Below, in pieces: positions 26,071 to 35,110 of a stretch of 45,824 nucleotides of DNA. Positions within the stretch are counted from its first letter, which is position 1. Each line of letters starts with the position of its first letter. The notes under the pieces are model-generated. The model worked only from the letters and a program-made list of their open reading frames with translations. It did no database searches and was not told the DNA's origin. Source of the DNA: Andeanibacterium sp035497315. Lineage in GTDB: Bacteria; Pseudomonadota; Alphaproteobacteria; Sphingomonadales; Sphingomonadaceae. The position numbers and the translations under genes were made by a program. The stretch lies in assembly GCA_035497315.1 (NCBI GenBank), contig DATJDU010000012.1, positions 1 to 45,824 on the forward strand. Reading direction: 5' to 3'.

Positions 26071-28122
26071 TCATTGCCCCAGATCTTCGTAGCTGCGTCT
26101 GGCCAGATAGGCCCGCAACGCATCGATGTCACTGCGAGTCAGCTTACCCTTGAAGCTCGGCATGCCTTGAGACGCAAGCGCTCCTTCAAGGAGGATGGTT
26201 TCGAATTCATGTCCCATCACCAGCGGCGATTGTCTGAGATCGGGATATGGGCCGGAACTGACGGCCGAAGTGCCATGGCAGCGCAGGCAGAATCGACCGT
26301 AAAGCGTATCGCCCCGCGCCGTTGCGGCAAGGTTGACGGGCATGGCAGTTGCGATTGGTTTGCCCGCCGCCTTCGTGGGGGTGAGAGGTGGCAGTGTCGC
26401 GTTACCGTCCAGCGCGAATACCATCAGGCGGTTCGGCCCGATCGGATTCCCGGCCTTCAGGGCCATCGGCCCGCCCAGTAGCGGCCAGCCACCGCCGCCA
26501 CCGGCCATCACCGCCACATATTGTCGTCCATCCAGCGTATAGGTGATGGGTGGGGCCACGATGCCGGTCTGGGCATCGAAGTGCCACAGCTTTGTGCCTC
26601 TGCTGTCGTCATAGGCGGCCAGTTCCCGTGCGGCGGTTCCGGCAAACACCAGCCCGCCACCTGTGGCCAGCACGCCGCCATTGAAGGGCGCGGCCTGTTC
26701 CACCTTCCATGCAGGCGCCTGCTTGACTGGGTCCCAGGCGATCAGCCAACCCTTCATGCTGGCCTGAAGCGCAGCGAGGTCAGCCCCTGCCATCCGCCCG
26801 CCACCGGGCAGGGCAACTCCGGAATTATAGGCGCCCGCCATATAGGGCTGGGAGAGATCCTCCGAATAGGGGATCGCGACATCCTGCGCCGGAATATAGA
26901 CCAGCCCCGTTCTGGGGCTGAAGGCCATCGGCGGCCAATTGTGTCCGCCGCCTGAGCTGGGGAACTGGAAGTGCGGCTTGCCGGTGCGGTAATAGCGCGC
27001 TTCCGGAACTTCGATGGGGCGGCCGGTCTTGGGATCAAGGCCGGTGGCCCAGTTTACCTGGACATAGGGCTTGCCCGAGATGAATTCGCCGGTCTTGCGG
27101 TCAAGTATGTAGAAGAAGCCGTTTTTCGGCGCCTGCATCAGCACCTTGCGCTGTTTGCCGTCAATTTCCAGATCGGCCAGAACGATGTTCTGGGTGGCAG
27201 TGTAATCCCAGCTGTCGGCGGGGGTCTCCTGAAAATGCCAGGCATATTCGCCCGTATCGGCATGGAGCGCGACGATCGAACTGAGATAGAGATTGTCGCC
27301 CTTTCCGTCTGACCGCTGGCCGTGGTTCCAGGGCGAGCCATTGCCGGTCCCGATGTAGATCAGGTCCAGTTCGGGATCATATTCGATCGCATCCCAGACC
27401 GTGCCGCCGCCGCCCCATTTCCACCATTCGCCTGCCCAGCTTGGCAGTGCCTTTTCCAGCGCCTTGTCGGAGGCAGTCCCGTCGCGGGAGCCGGGCTTGC
27501 CGGGCACGGTGTAGAAGCGCCAGCGCAGTTTCCCGGTGGCAAGGTCATAGGCGCTGACATAGCCGCGCGCGCCGAATTCCGCCCCGCCATTGCCGATCAG
27601 CACCATGTCCTTCACCACGCGCGGGGCGCCGGTGATGGTGTAATTCACGGCGTGGGGACCGGCCTGATCGATTGTCTGGACCTGCCACGCCGGCTTGCCG
27701 GTCTTCGTGTCGAGAGCAATTAATCGTCCGTCGAGCGCGCCCAGGAGCACCTTGCCGTTTGCCACTGCAACGCCTCGAGAGACGGGGCCGCAGCAGCTGT
27801 AAGCGGATGCTGCGCGGACATCGGGATCGAAGCGCCACAGGGGGGTGCCTTTGCGGGCATCCAGCGCTTCGACGACATCGTAGGCGCTGACGATGTAGAT
27901 CACTTCGCCCGTGACTATGGGAGTGGCTTCCTGGCCGCGATCGGTGTCCAGATCGTGGAACCAGGCGAGGCCGAGGCGGCTAACATTCTCGCGGTCGATC
28001 TCCTCAAGCGGCGAATAGCGCTGGGCCTCGGCGGTGCGGCCATGCATCGGCCAGTCGGCGTCCGGGGCGCCCGAGCAGGCGGTTAGCAGTCCGGCCGCGA
28101 GTATCGCGATCAGACCCCTCAT
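26071..28122 (-). CDS. Lipoprotein PQQ-dependent dehydrogenase with C-terminal cytochrome c domain
   Basis: A 683-residue quinohaemoprotein dehydrogenase. The N-terminus MRGLIAILAAGLLTACSG ends in a lipobox (LTAC, Cys16) with Ser at +2, so it is predicted to be an outer-membrane lipoprotein, unlike the two other PQQ-dehydrogenases here. The propeller has YSCCGPVSRG, the usual GNGGAEFGARG with the Glu metal ligand, GTGNGSPWN, GKGDNLYLSS, and DSWDYTATQ (DYT, calcium-type). The haem domain has FCLRCHG and QGMPSFKG. It overlaps the MFS gene by 4 bp (ATGA) and is followed by the tannase gene. It would oxidise an alcohol at the periplasmic face. Its Glu ligand sets it apart from the other two copies. 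Confidence 0.95.
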   Translation of the reverse strand: MRGLIAILAAGLLTACSGAPDADWPMHGRTAEAQRYSPLEEIDRENVSRLGLAWFHDLDTDRGQEATPIVTGEVIYIVSAYDVVEALDARKGTPLWRFDPDVRAASAYSCCGPVSRGVAVANGKVLLGALDGRLIALDTKTGKPAWQVQTIDQAGPHAVNYTITGAPRVVKDMVLIGNGGAEFGARGYVSAYDLATGKLRWRFYTVPGKPGSRDGTASDKALEKALPSWAGEWWKWGGGGTVWDAIEYDPELDLIYIGTGNGSPWNHGQRSDGKGDNLYLSSIVALHADTGEYAWHFQETPADSWDYTATQNIVLADLEIDGKQRKVLMQAPKNGFFYILDRKTGEFISGKPYVQVNWATGLDPKTGRPIEVPEARYYRTGKPHFQFPSSGGGHNWPPMAFSPRTGLVYIPAQDVAIPYSEDLSQPYMAGAYNSGVALPGGGRMAGADLAALQASMKGWLIAWDPVKQAPAWKVEQAAPFNGGVLATGGGLVFAGTAARELAAYDDSRGTKLWHFDAQTGIVAPPITYTLDGRQYVAVMAGGGGGWPLLGGPMALKAGNPIGPNRLMVFALDGNATLPPLTPTKAAGKPIATAMPVNLAATARGDTLYGRFCLRCHGTSAVSSGPYPDLRQSPLVMGHEFETILLEGALASQGMPSFKGKLTRSDIDALRAYLARRSYEDLGQ

Positions 28123-29432
28123 CGGGAAAGCTTTGCACTCGCGCGCGTCGCCAGGAACAGGAATGCCCCGCCCAGGGCAAAGAACATGGCGAAAATCGCG
28201 ATGGCGCTGCGCAAGCCTACCGCCGATGCCGCCGCGCAGGCCGATCCCTGCACCTGCGCTGCCGCCCCCGCGCAGTCTGCCGCGAAGGTACCGCCGCTGT
28301 AAAGCATCGCGCTCGCCATATCACTGACGACGCCCACCAGCGGGGGGCCCAGGCCTTGGCCGATCATGTGCACGATCAGCAGGAACAGTGCCGATCCGGT
28401 CGCACGGCTGAAGGAATCGAGTGACGAATGGAGTGTAGCCACCGCTGGGCCCATGGCGGTGTAGAAGAAGAACGAGCCCACCAGCATCACTGGGATGGCA
28501 ATGGCCAGATTGCCGCTCATCAGGCCCGTCACGAAGAGCGGCGCGCCGACGACCGAGCAGAGTGCGGGAAAGCCCAGCAGCCAGCGCGCGTCGCGCCGTG
28601 CCATCCATTCGCTGACATATCCGCCCATCAGCGTACCCACCAGCGAGGCGACGCCCGAGATGATGCCGAACACCAGCCCCGCCTGCGCCGCGTCCAGCCC
28701 ATGCTCGCGACTGAAGAATGCGGGAAGGAAGGTGTTCACGCCGAAGCTGCCCAAGCTGATGCAGCACACGCCCGCGATCAGGAAGCGCAATGTGCTGCTG
28801 CCCAGCAATATGCCCAGCACCTGCCATGCGCTCATTTTGCTCGCGCCACTATCGGCAACGGAGGCACGCGTGGGTTCCTTCAGGAACAGGAAGCACAGCA
28901 GCGAGATGACGCCGCCGGCCACGCCGAAGAACAGGAAGGTAGATCGCCAGTCATAATTCTCTGCGATCGCGCCGCCTAGGAAAGATCCCAGCAGCGCTGC
29001 TACCGGCACGCCCAGCATGAAAAGCGAGATTGCCGAGGCACGCTTCTCCGGCGGGTACATATCGGAAATCATGGAATGGGGCGGGGCCTCCGTCGCGGCG
29101 CTGCCCACTGCCATGCCCAGACGGGAGGCAAGGAGTTGCGCGAAATTGACGGTGAGGCCCATCAGCGCCGTAAAGGCCGATCCGATCATCAGGAAGGCTG
29201 CGGTGATGGTGGACCGGCGGTAACGTTCCGCCATGCGGGCTATGGGAACGCTGGCCAGTGTGTTTACCACGGCAAAGGCCGTGCCACCCAAGAGGCCGAT
29301 CTGGAAATCGCTGACGAGGAATTCAGCTTTGATCTTCTCGGCCACCAGCGCGACCACCACCCGGTCGATGAAGCCGAAGGCATTCAGCGAAGCGAGCAGG
29401 ATCAGCGCAACCGCGCGTTCGTTACGGGTCAC
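28119..29432 (-). CDS. MFS permease (spinster/ACS-like)
   Basis: A 437-residue major facilitator with about twelve membrane segments. The N-terminal helix ends in NAFGFIDRVVVALV, followed by GLLGGTAFAVVNTLASVPIA, RMAERYRRSTI and GSAATEAPPHSMISDMYPP, a pattern common in spinster-like permeases of sphingomonads. The start is GTG at 29432, with GGGAG eight bases before. The stop overlaps the PQQ-dehydrogenase start. A Cys/Ala-rich loop (about 375-402) lies between the last helices. Its place with a tannase-family esterase matches the 20877-24359 operon. Confidence 0.92.
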   Translation of the reverse strand: MTRNERAVALILLASLNAFGFIDRVVVALVAEKIKAEFLVSDFQIGLLGGTAFAVVNTLASVPIARMAERYRRSTITAAFLMIGSAFTALMGLTVNFAQLLASRLGMAVGSAATEAPPHSMISDMYPPEKRASAISLFMLGVPVAALLGSFLGGAIAENYDWRSTFLFFGVAGGVISLLCFLFLKEPTRASVADSGASKMSAWQVLGILLGSSTLRFLIAGVCCISLGSFGVNTFLPAFFSREHGLDAAQAGLVFGIISGVASLVGTLMGGYVSEWMARRDARWLLGFPALCSVVGAPLFVTGLMSGNLAIAIPVMLVGSFFFYTAMGPAVATLHSSLDSFSRATGSALFLLIVHMIGQGLGPPLVGVVSDMASAMLYSGGTFAADCAGAAAQVQGSACAAASAVGLRSAIAIFAMFFALGGAFLFLATRASAKLSR

Positions 29433-29546
29433 ATCGATCTCCCTTGCACGCGGCTGTTCATTGCTGCCGTCGGCCGAGTAAGGATTATGCCTCCCCGGCG
29501 CAGGCGACGTGGACCAGTGCGAAGAGGCGTGACTGCACGCGCAGCA

Positions 29547-30473
29547 TCAGGAGATGAGCGATGCCGCGCGATAATCCCGCGGCGTGCTGCCGAAGCGACT
29601 TTTGAAGGCGCGGCTGAAATGCTGCGAATCGCTGAAGCCCCAGTGATGCGCAATCTCGGTGATGGAGCGGCTTGAAAGGGCGGGGTCAACCAGCTCCATT
29701 CGGCAGCGTTCCAGCCGCCGGTCCCAGATAACGCGGGCGACTGTCATCGCTTCACCTTCGAACAGCTTGTGCACGGTGCGGTTCGAACATCTCAATGAGG
29801 CCGCAATGGCTGCAACATCCAGTTCCGGATCGCCAAGATGCCGCTCTATGAAATCCAGCGCTGTTTGGCGGCGCTTGTTTTTGATGTCGGGAAGGGCGGC
29901 CGGATCGCCGCTGCGCAGCGCGATCTCAAGCAGTCCGATAAGGTTTGTCCCGAGCAATGCAGCATCCCCATTCCCCAGCGTTCCTGCCGAAACGATTGAG
30001 GCTGAGGCTGCGGCGTACAGTATATGCCCTGCACCACGCCGGAAGCTCTGCGGGCCTGGCCAAGGCTCCAGGGCCCTGCGCGGATCGCGCATCTGCAGGC
30101 AAGGCAGAGAAAGGGTGATCTGCCGCGAATGGCCGGGGGCTTCCATCACGAAAGCCTCGTCCTTGCGCAAAGCGCACCACTGCCCAGCGTTGAGGAGGGT
30201 TGATCCCCGGGTCTGGCGGATCAGCGCAGTTCCCTCTTCCTGGAAGATGAACTTCAACACCGGTGCGACGCCCGCATGGCGGGACTGGCGCTGGCCAACA
30301 CGGTGTCGGCCCATCGAAACCTTGCACAGCCGGACCTCGCCCAGATCCACCCCGCGCATGGAGGATTCACGGTCATCGTCGATTTCCACCTGATCGGCCT
30401 TGGTCAGGTCGCACCACTGGCGGCTCCGTTCCAGGCGGCTCGCTGCTTTGGTGGTGAAGTTCACGAACCTCAC
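29547..30473 (-). CDS. AraC/XylS-family transcriptional regulator
   Basis: A regulator with an N-terminal AraC-binding-like sensor and a C-terminal AraC DNA-binding domain: DVAAIAASLRCSNRTVHKLF (first HTH) and ITEIAHHWGFSDSQHFSRAF followed by KSRFGSTPRDYR (second HTH). I take GTG at 30473 as start because GGGAG precedes it by six bases and the protein then begins at the domain (RFVNFTTKAASRLE); ATGs at 30530 and 30563 have poor ribosome-binding sites and the longer form would overlap the opposite gene. With this start it has 308 residues. It is upstream of and in the same direction as the MFS-PQQ-tannase genes and divergent from the aldehyde-dehydrogenase operon, so it may control both. Confidence 0.9.
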   Translation of the reverse strand: MRFVNFTTKAASRLERSRQWCDLTKADQVEIDDDRESSMRGVDLGEVRLCKVSMGRHRVGQRQSRHAGVAPVLKFIFQEEGTALIRQTRGSTLLNAGQWCALRKDEAFVMEAPGHSRQITLSLPCLQMRDPRRALEPWPGPQSFRRGAGHILYAAASASIVSAGTLGNGDAALLGTNLIGLLEIALRSGDPAALPDIKNKRRQTALDFIERHLGDPELDVAAIAASLRCSNRTVHKLFEGEAMTVARVIWDRRLERCRMELVDPALSSRSITEIAHHWGFSDSQHFSRAFKSRFGSTPRDYRAASLIS

Positions 30474-30591
30474 GCAACTCTCCCACTTTCCCGTGGCGGC
30501 GCTTGCCGTTTGCCTATTGCGCCCAAGCATGGATAGATAAACCCTGGATAAGAGGCTGTCCATGAAGGACGGCCCTGCCTGGGAGATGAAT

Positions 30592-31050
30592 ATGGCACGG
30601 CCTCCGGTTGAAGATGAACTCGCTATACGCGAACTTTATGCGCGCTATTGCTGGGCGCTCGATACGGGCGACACCGACGGCTATTGCGATCTTTTTACAG
30701 ACGATGCCGAAGCCACGGAAGAAACGTCCAGCGGTGGGCTCGAAGTGCGCAAGGGGCGTGACGAGATCCGCAAACTGGTGCTGAAGTTTCACGACCGAGC
30801 CGATTTTCCCGGCCACCAGCACCAGATGGCGCAGTTCGTTTTCGATCCGGTTCCGCAGGGGCGGCCTGACCATTGGGTCGTGCGCACCTATGCGTGGGCC
30901 ACGATCAACCATCCACCCGAGCCGCCACATCTCCACTGGTGCGGCCATGTGAGAGATGTCGTGGCCAAAGTGGATGGCGAATGGAAGATTGCCGCGAAAG
31001 ACATCATGGGCTGGGCGGGCGACATACTCTCGCGTTTCGATAAGGGCTGA
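30592..31050 (+). CDS. NTF2/SnoaL-like protein
   Basis: A 152-residue protein without a signal peptide and with a SnoaL/NTF2-like fold: LAIRELYARYCWALDTGDTD (10-29), LFTDDAEATEE, KGRDEIRKLVLKFHDRA, HQHQMAQFVFDPV (75-87), WVVRTYAWATI, and the final strand VDGEWKIAAKDIM. Smaller and more remote than the four others. The start is ATG at 30592, which has GGGAG seven bases upstream (an ATG at 30586 touches that site). It is the first gene of the operon with aldehyde dehydrogenase, DUF3237 pair, GMC and SDR, so it probably handles a cytoplasmic intermediate of the same pathway. Confidence 0.85.
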   Translation: MARPPVEDELAIRELYARYCWALDTGDTDGYCDLFTDDAEATEETSSGGLEVRKGRDEIRKLVLKFHDRADFPGHQHQMAQFVFDPVPQGRPDHWVVRTYAWATINHPPEPPHLHWCGHVRDVVAKVDGEWKIAAKDIMGWAGDILSRFDKG

Positions 31051-31137
31051 TCCTGCGCGCGGAGCCCCAAGGCGGCGCGTACAGACAATTCACGCCCGTT
31101 TGGCTTCGCTAATCCCGGTCGCTGGCGGGAGAATGAT

Positions 31138-32616
31138 ATGACGACGGATGGCGTGTTGCGCATGGCGATGCCCAAGGGACCGGGACACTTTATCGGTGGT
31201 GAATGGCTTGCGCCATCGGATGGCAGTGCGCTTGCTGTGGAAGACCCCTCCACCGGCGGCATGATTGCCGAAATCGCTGCCGGCGACGCGGCCGATGTCG
31301 ATGCGGCAGTGGCCGCAGCGCAGGTGGCAATGGAGGGCGCCCGCAGATTGCGTTGGACGCCAGCTCAGCGGCAGGAAGCGTTGTGGACGCTTTCCCGAGC
31401 GATCGAGCAGCGTGCAGAAGAATTCGCTCAGCTCGAGACGCTGGACGCAGGCAAGCCGATCACCAATGCGCGAAGGGTGGATGTACCGGGCGCGGTGGCG
31501 GCGCTGCGCTATTTTGCCGGGTGGGCGACCAAGCTGACCGGCGAGACGATGGAGCTTTCCAATCCGGGCAATTGGCATGGCCAGACCCGACGGGAGCCGG
31601 TGGGCGTTGTTGGCCAGATCATCCCGTGGAACTATCCGCTGATGGGTGCGGCCTGCAAGATCGGCCCCGCGCTGGCAGCTGGTTGTGCCGTCGTGCTCAA
31701 GCCCGCCGAGCAGACTTCGCTCTCTGCGCTGGCGCTGGCGGGGCTGGCGAGCGAATGCGGGGTTCCGTCCGGCTTCCTCAATGTGCTGACCGGCCTCGGG
31801 GAGGAGGTCGGCGCGGCATTGGTGAAGCATCCCGGCGTGGCAAAGATATCCTTCACCGGCTCCACCCCCGTCGGGCGGGACATCGCGGCCTCCTGCGGGC
31901 GGCAGATGAAGCGTTGCACAGTGGAACTGGGCGGAAAATCGCCCGTGGTGGTGATGCCCGATGCCGATCTGGATGCGGCTGCGATGGGGATTGCGATGAG
32001 CATCTTCTTCAACACCGGCCAGACCTGCTCTGCCGGATCGCGCCTGTTCGTTCATGCCAGCGTGGCGCAGGACCTCCTCGGCCGGATCGCCGGGATAGCG
32101 AAATCCATGCGGATCGGCGCCGGCATCGAACCCGAGACACAGATCGGCCCGGTCATCTCGTCCGCCCAGCGGGAGCGGGTGATGGGCTTTGTCGATGGCG
32201 CACTGGCAAAGGGTGCGCGTGCAGTGATCGGCGGCGGGCGGATGGGCGGAGCGGGCTATTTCGTGGAGCCGACGATTCTTGAAGGCGTGACTGCGGGTTT
32301 TCCGGCGGTGGAGGAGGAAATCTTCGGCCCGGTGCTGTGCGCTATGCCCTTCGAGACGCTGGATCTGGACGAGATCGCCGCGTTGGCCAATGAGACGCAA
32401 TATGGCCTTGCCGCCTATGTCTGGACCCGGGACGTTTCGACCGCGCTCGGGCTGGTCGACCGGATCAGGGCTGGCACGGTGCGGGTCAATTCCGGCGGCG
32501 GGGCGGATTTTGCCATGCCGGTTGGCGGCGTGAAGCAATCGGGCTTCGGGCGGGAGAATGGCCGCGCCGGGATCGAGGCCTATACCGAACTCAAATCCGT
32601 AACCATGGCCTATTGA
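31138..32616 (+). CDS. NAD(P)-dependent aldehyde dehydrogenase
   Basis: A 492-residue cytoplasmic aldehyde dehydrogenase, converting an aldehyde to an acid. Visible motifs: PWNYPLMGAACKIGPALAAG, SFTGSTPVGRDIA, ELGGKSPVVVMPDADLD with the general-base Glu, NTGQTCSAGSR with the catalytic Cys (34 residues after the Glu), EEEIFGPVLC, and PVGGVKQSGFGREN. All key residues are present. It sits 88 bp after the NTF2-like gene and 2 bp before the first DUF3237 gene. With the GMC oxidoreductase in the same operon it would complete an alcohol to aldehyde to acid route. Confidence 0.96.
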   Translation: MTTDGVLRMAMPKGPGHFIGGEWLAPSDGSALAVEDPSTGGMIAEIAAGDAADVDAAVAAAQVAMEGARRLRWTPAQRQEALWTLSRAIEQRAEEFAQLETLDAGKPITNARRVDVPGAVAALRYFAGWATKLTGETMELSNPGNWHGQTRREPVGVVGQIIPWNYPLMGAACKIGPALAAGCAVVLKPAEQTSLSALALAGLASECGVPSGFLNVLTGLGEEVGAALVKHPGVAKISFTGSTPVGRDIAASCGRQMKRCTVELGGKSPVVVMPDADLDAAAMGIAMSIFFNTGQTCSAGSRLFVHASVAQDLLGRIAGIAKSMRIGAGIEPETQIGPVISSAQRERVMGFVDGALAKGARAVIGGGRMGGAGYFVEPTILEGVTAGFPAVEEEIFGPVLCAMPFETLDLDEIAALANETQYGLAAYVWTRDVSTALGLVDRIRAGTVRVNSGGGADFAMPVGGVKQSGFGRENGRAGIEAYTELKSVTMAY

Positions 32617-32618
32617 TC

Positions 32619-33050
32619 ATGCAGACAGACGAGCAGACTCCCATTCCCGGCCTTGCCCCGGCGTTCGAATTCCTCGTCGAGCGCGGCGCTCCGGTGGAAC
32701 TGGGCGATCTCGCCATTGGTGGACGCCGCACCCATGTGCCGGTGATGGGCGGAAGCGTGGAAGGCGAGGAGCTTTCCGGACAGCTCGTCGGCGGCGCTGA
32801 ACTCCTGTTCGAACGGGCGGACGGGGTGACGGTGGTGGAGGCAAGCTATCTCCTTCGCACCGGCGATGGCCATGCCGTTCGTGCGTTCGGCCAGGGCTAC
32901 CGCACTCAAACTGGCGAGTTCGCAGGCACTCGTCTGACCTTGCTGTTCGAAGCGGACGAAGCCGGGCCACTGGCAGGACTGTGCGCCGCCGCCTTCGTGG
33001 CAGAAGCAATGCCCGATGCGGCACTGCTCTCCATCGCGAGGATCGTCTGA
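32619..33050 (+). CDS. DUF3237-family protein (first of tandem pair)
   Basis: A 143-residue protein with the DUF3237 pattern: LAPAFEFLVERGAPVELGDL, HVPVMGGSVEGEELSGQLVG, VEASYLLRTGDGHAVRAFGQ. DUF3237 proteins are small beta-barrels of unknown function often next to oxidoreductase genes. The start ATG at 32619 lies 2 bp after the aldehyde dehydrogenase stop. It is followed by a second DUF3237 gene whose start shares the A of its stop codon. No signal peptide. Confidence 0.82.
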   Translation: MQTDEQTPIPGLAPAFEFLVERGAPVELGDLAIGGRRTHVPVMGGSVEGEELSGQLVGGAELLFERADGVTVVEASYLLRTGDGHAVRAFGQGYRTQTGEFAGTRLTLLFEADEAGPLAGLCAAAFVAEAMPDAALLSIARIV

Positions 33051-33502
33051 TGCGGCTGGAATTCGCGCTGGAGATGCGCATCACCCTTGGCGCCCGCATT
33101 CATATCCCGGTGGCGGACGGTTATACGCGCGGGGCGGTGCTGATTGGGGAAGGGAGCTTCGAAGGGCCGGGCATCAAGGGCCGGATTGTGCCCGGCAGCG
33201 GCGGGGATTTTCCGCTCGTCTGGCGGGACGGGGGCGGGCGGTTCGAATCCCAATATCTGCTGGAAACCGATGACGGTGCCCACATATTCAAGCGCAGCAC
33301 CGGAGTGCGCGCCGCGCCGCCCGAAGTGGTGGCGAAGTTGCTGGCGGGCGAGCCGGTCGATCCGGCAAGCTATTACATGCGCATGACTCCGCGTTTCGAG
33401 GCTCCGCAGGGGGCCTATGACTGGCTCAATCGCACGATCTTCGTGGGCGTGGGGCGGCGCAATCCGGAAGGCTCGCTGTTCCGCTTCTGGAAAGTGGTCT
33501 GA
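33050..33502 (+). CDS. DUF3237-family protein (second of tandem pair)
   Basis: A 150-residue protein, also DUF3237-like: RLEFALEMRITLGARIHIPV, GAVLIGEGSFEGPGIKGRIV, GGRFESQYLLETDDGAHIF, YMRMTPRFEAPQGAYDWLNR. It is better conserved at its C-terminus than the first copy (RTIFVGVGRR). The start at 33050 overlaps the preceding stop (TGATG), and it ends 6 bp before the GMC gene. The order ALDH-DUF3237-DUF3237-GMC-SDR suggests the two proteins support the oxidation steps or remove by-products; function unknown. Confidence 0.84.
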   Translation: MRLEFALEMRITLGARIHIPVADGYTRGAVLIGEGSFEGPGIKGRIVPGSGGDFPLVWRDGGGRFESQYLLETDDGAHIFKRSTGVRAAPPEVVAKLLAGEPVDPASYYMRMTPRFEAPQGAYDWLNRTIFVGVGRRNPEGSLFRFWKVV

Positions 33503-33508
33503 AACCCG

Positions 33509-35110
33509 ATGGAGCAGTTCGACTATATCGTGGTTGGCGCCGGATCCGCCGGCTGCGTGCTGGCCAATCGCCTGTCGGAAGATCCGCATAGCCGTGTGCT
33601 GTTGCTGGAAGCAGGGGGAAGCGACCGCCGCTGGGACGTGCGCATTCCGCTGGCCGTTTCCAAATTGTGGCCCAATCCCGATCTGACCTGGGGTTTTCTC
33701 TCCGAGCCTGAGCCGCAGCTTGGCGGGCGGCAATTGCCCGTGGCGCGGGGCAGGATGCTGGGCGGCACCTCCTCGCTCAACGGGATGATGGCGATCAGGG
33801 GGCACGCCGCCGATTATGACGGCTGGGCGGCACAGGGCCTGACGGGTTGGGGCTGGAAGGATGTGCTGCCCGTCTTCCGCAAGCTGGAGCGGCATTGGCG
33901 AGGCGAGAGCGAATTCCATGGCGGGTCGGGCCCGTTGTCGGTGGCGCGCCATCCGGCGCCGAGCCCGCTGATGGCCAATGCGATGGAAGCCGCGCGTTCG
34001 CTGGGTTTTCCGTTGACGGATGACTTCAACGGCGTGCGGACAGACGGCTTTGGCATGCCCGATTTCACCATTCGCAAGGGCAGGCGCGATAGCGCGGCGG
34101 ACGCTTATCTGCGGCCCGCCATGGCGCGGCCCAATCTGGAAGTGCGCACCGGCGCGCTGGCGGAAAAGGTGCTGGTGACAGATGGGCGCGCCACGGGCCT
34201 GCGTTATCGACGGGGCGGGGCAGTGCATGAAGTCACTGCAAAGCGCGAAGTGGTGCTGTGTGGCGGGGCAATCAATTCGCCGCAATTGCTGCTGCTTTCG
34301 GGCATCGGCCCGGGTGCCGAACTGCGTCAGATGGGGATAGAGCCGGTGCTTAACAGCCCCGAAGTGGGCCTCAACCTGCACGATCACCCCGGCGCGGGCA
34401 TGGAATTCGAACTCGATCCCTCGCTCGCCTTCGAGAAGCAGTTGCGGTTCGACCGGATGGCCCTTTCGGCGCTCAACTGGTTCTTGTTCGGCAAGGGCCC
34501 CTTCGGTGCGCCGCCGCTGGCGGTATCGGCCAATGTCACGACGCATGAAGGCGATCCGAAAGTGGATCTCCATATCCTGCTGATCCCGCTGGCGATCGAA
34601 TCCCGCGTCTGGTTCCCTGGCATTGCCCCGAAATTCGGGCCGCGCTTGGGGGCGATGTGGTCGCTCAATTATCCCGAGAGCCGGGGCTGGCTCAAGCTGC
34701 GCTCCCCCGATCCGGCGGAGCATCCGCGGATATTCTTCAACCTTCTGGGCGAGGAGCATGACCGGGCGGAGATGCTGCGTGGCTACAGGACCTTGCGCGC
34801 GTTGCTTGCCCAGCCGTCGCTCGCCGGAGTGACGGGCTCGATCCGGCGGCCCGAACGCGATTTCGCGGGAGACGACGAGGTGATGGAACATGTCCGGGCA
34901 ACGGCCGCCACCGCCTATCACCCTAGCGGCACCTGCCGGATGGGGGCGGACGATGCTTCTGTCGTAGATGGCGAGTTGCGGGTGCGCGGTATCGCCGGGT
35001 TACGCGTGGCGGATGCCTCGATCTTCCCGCGCCTTCCGGGCGGTAACACCAATTTGCCGGTGATCATGGTGGCTGAGCGGGCGGCTCAATTCATCAGGAG
35101 CGGGGCATGA
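33509..35110 (+). CDS. GMC-family FAD-dependent oxidoreductase (choline/alcohol dehydrogenase-like)
   Basis: A 533-residue flavoenzyme that oxidises primary or secondary alcohols. The N-terminus is the FAD-binding motif DYIVVGAGSAGCVLANRLSE; then GRMLGGTSSLNGMMAIRGHA (GMC signature 1) and GGAINSPQLLLLSGIGP (signature 2). The C-terminal active site has TAYHPSGTCRMG with the catalytic His and FPRLPGGNTNLPVIMVAERA with the Asn partner. No signal peptide, so cytoplasmic. ATG at 33509 follows the DUF3237 stop by 6 bp; its stop overlaps the SDR start (ATGA). Similar enzymes include polyethylene-glycol and choline dehydrogenases, but the substrate is unknown. Confidence 0.95.
   Translation: MEQFDYIVVGAGSAGCVLANRLSEDPHSRVLLLEAGGSDRRWDVRIPLAVSKLWPNPDLTWGFLSEPEPQLGGRQLPVARGRMLGGTSSLNGMMAIRGHAADYDGWAAQGLTGWGWKDVLPVFRKLERHWRGESEFHGGSGPLSVARHPAPSPLMANAMEAARSLGFPLTDDFNGVRTDGFGMPDFTIRKGRRDSAADAYLRPAMARPNLEVRTGALAEKVLVTDGRATGLRYRRGGAVHEVTAKREVVLCGGAINSPQLLLLSGIGPGAELRQMGIEPVLNSPEVGLNLHDHPGAGMEFELDPSLAFEKQLRFDRMALSALNWFLFGKGPFGAPPLAVSANVTTHEGDPKVDLHILLIPLAIESRVWFPGIAPKFGPRLGAMWSLNYPESRGWLKLRSPDPAEHPRIFFNLLGEEHDRAEMLRGYRTLRALLAQPSLAGVTGSIRRPERDFAGDDEVMEHVRATAATAYHPSGTCRMGADDASVVDGELRVRGIAGLRVADASIFPRLPGGNTNLPVIMVAERAAQFIRSGA

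Noticed and set aside
1..28122. Lanthanide-dependent (XoxF/ExaF-type) nature of the PQQ-dehydrogenases
   Set aside because: All three show DYT after the catalytic Asp, without the second Asp (DYD) of lanthanide enzymes.
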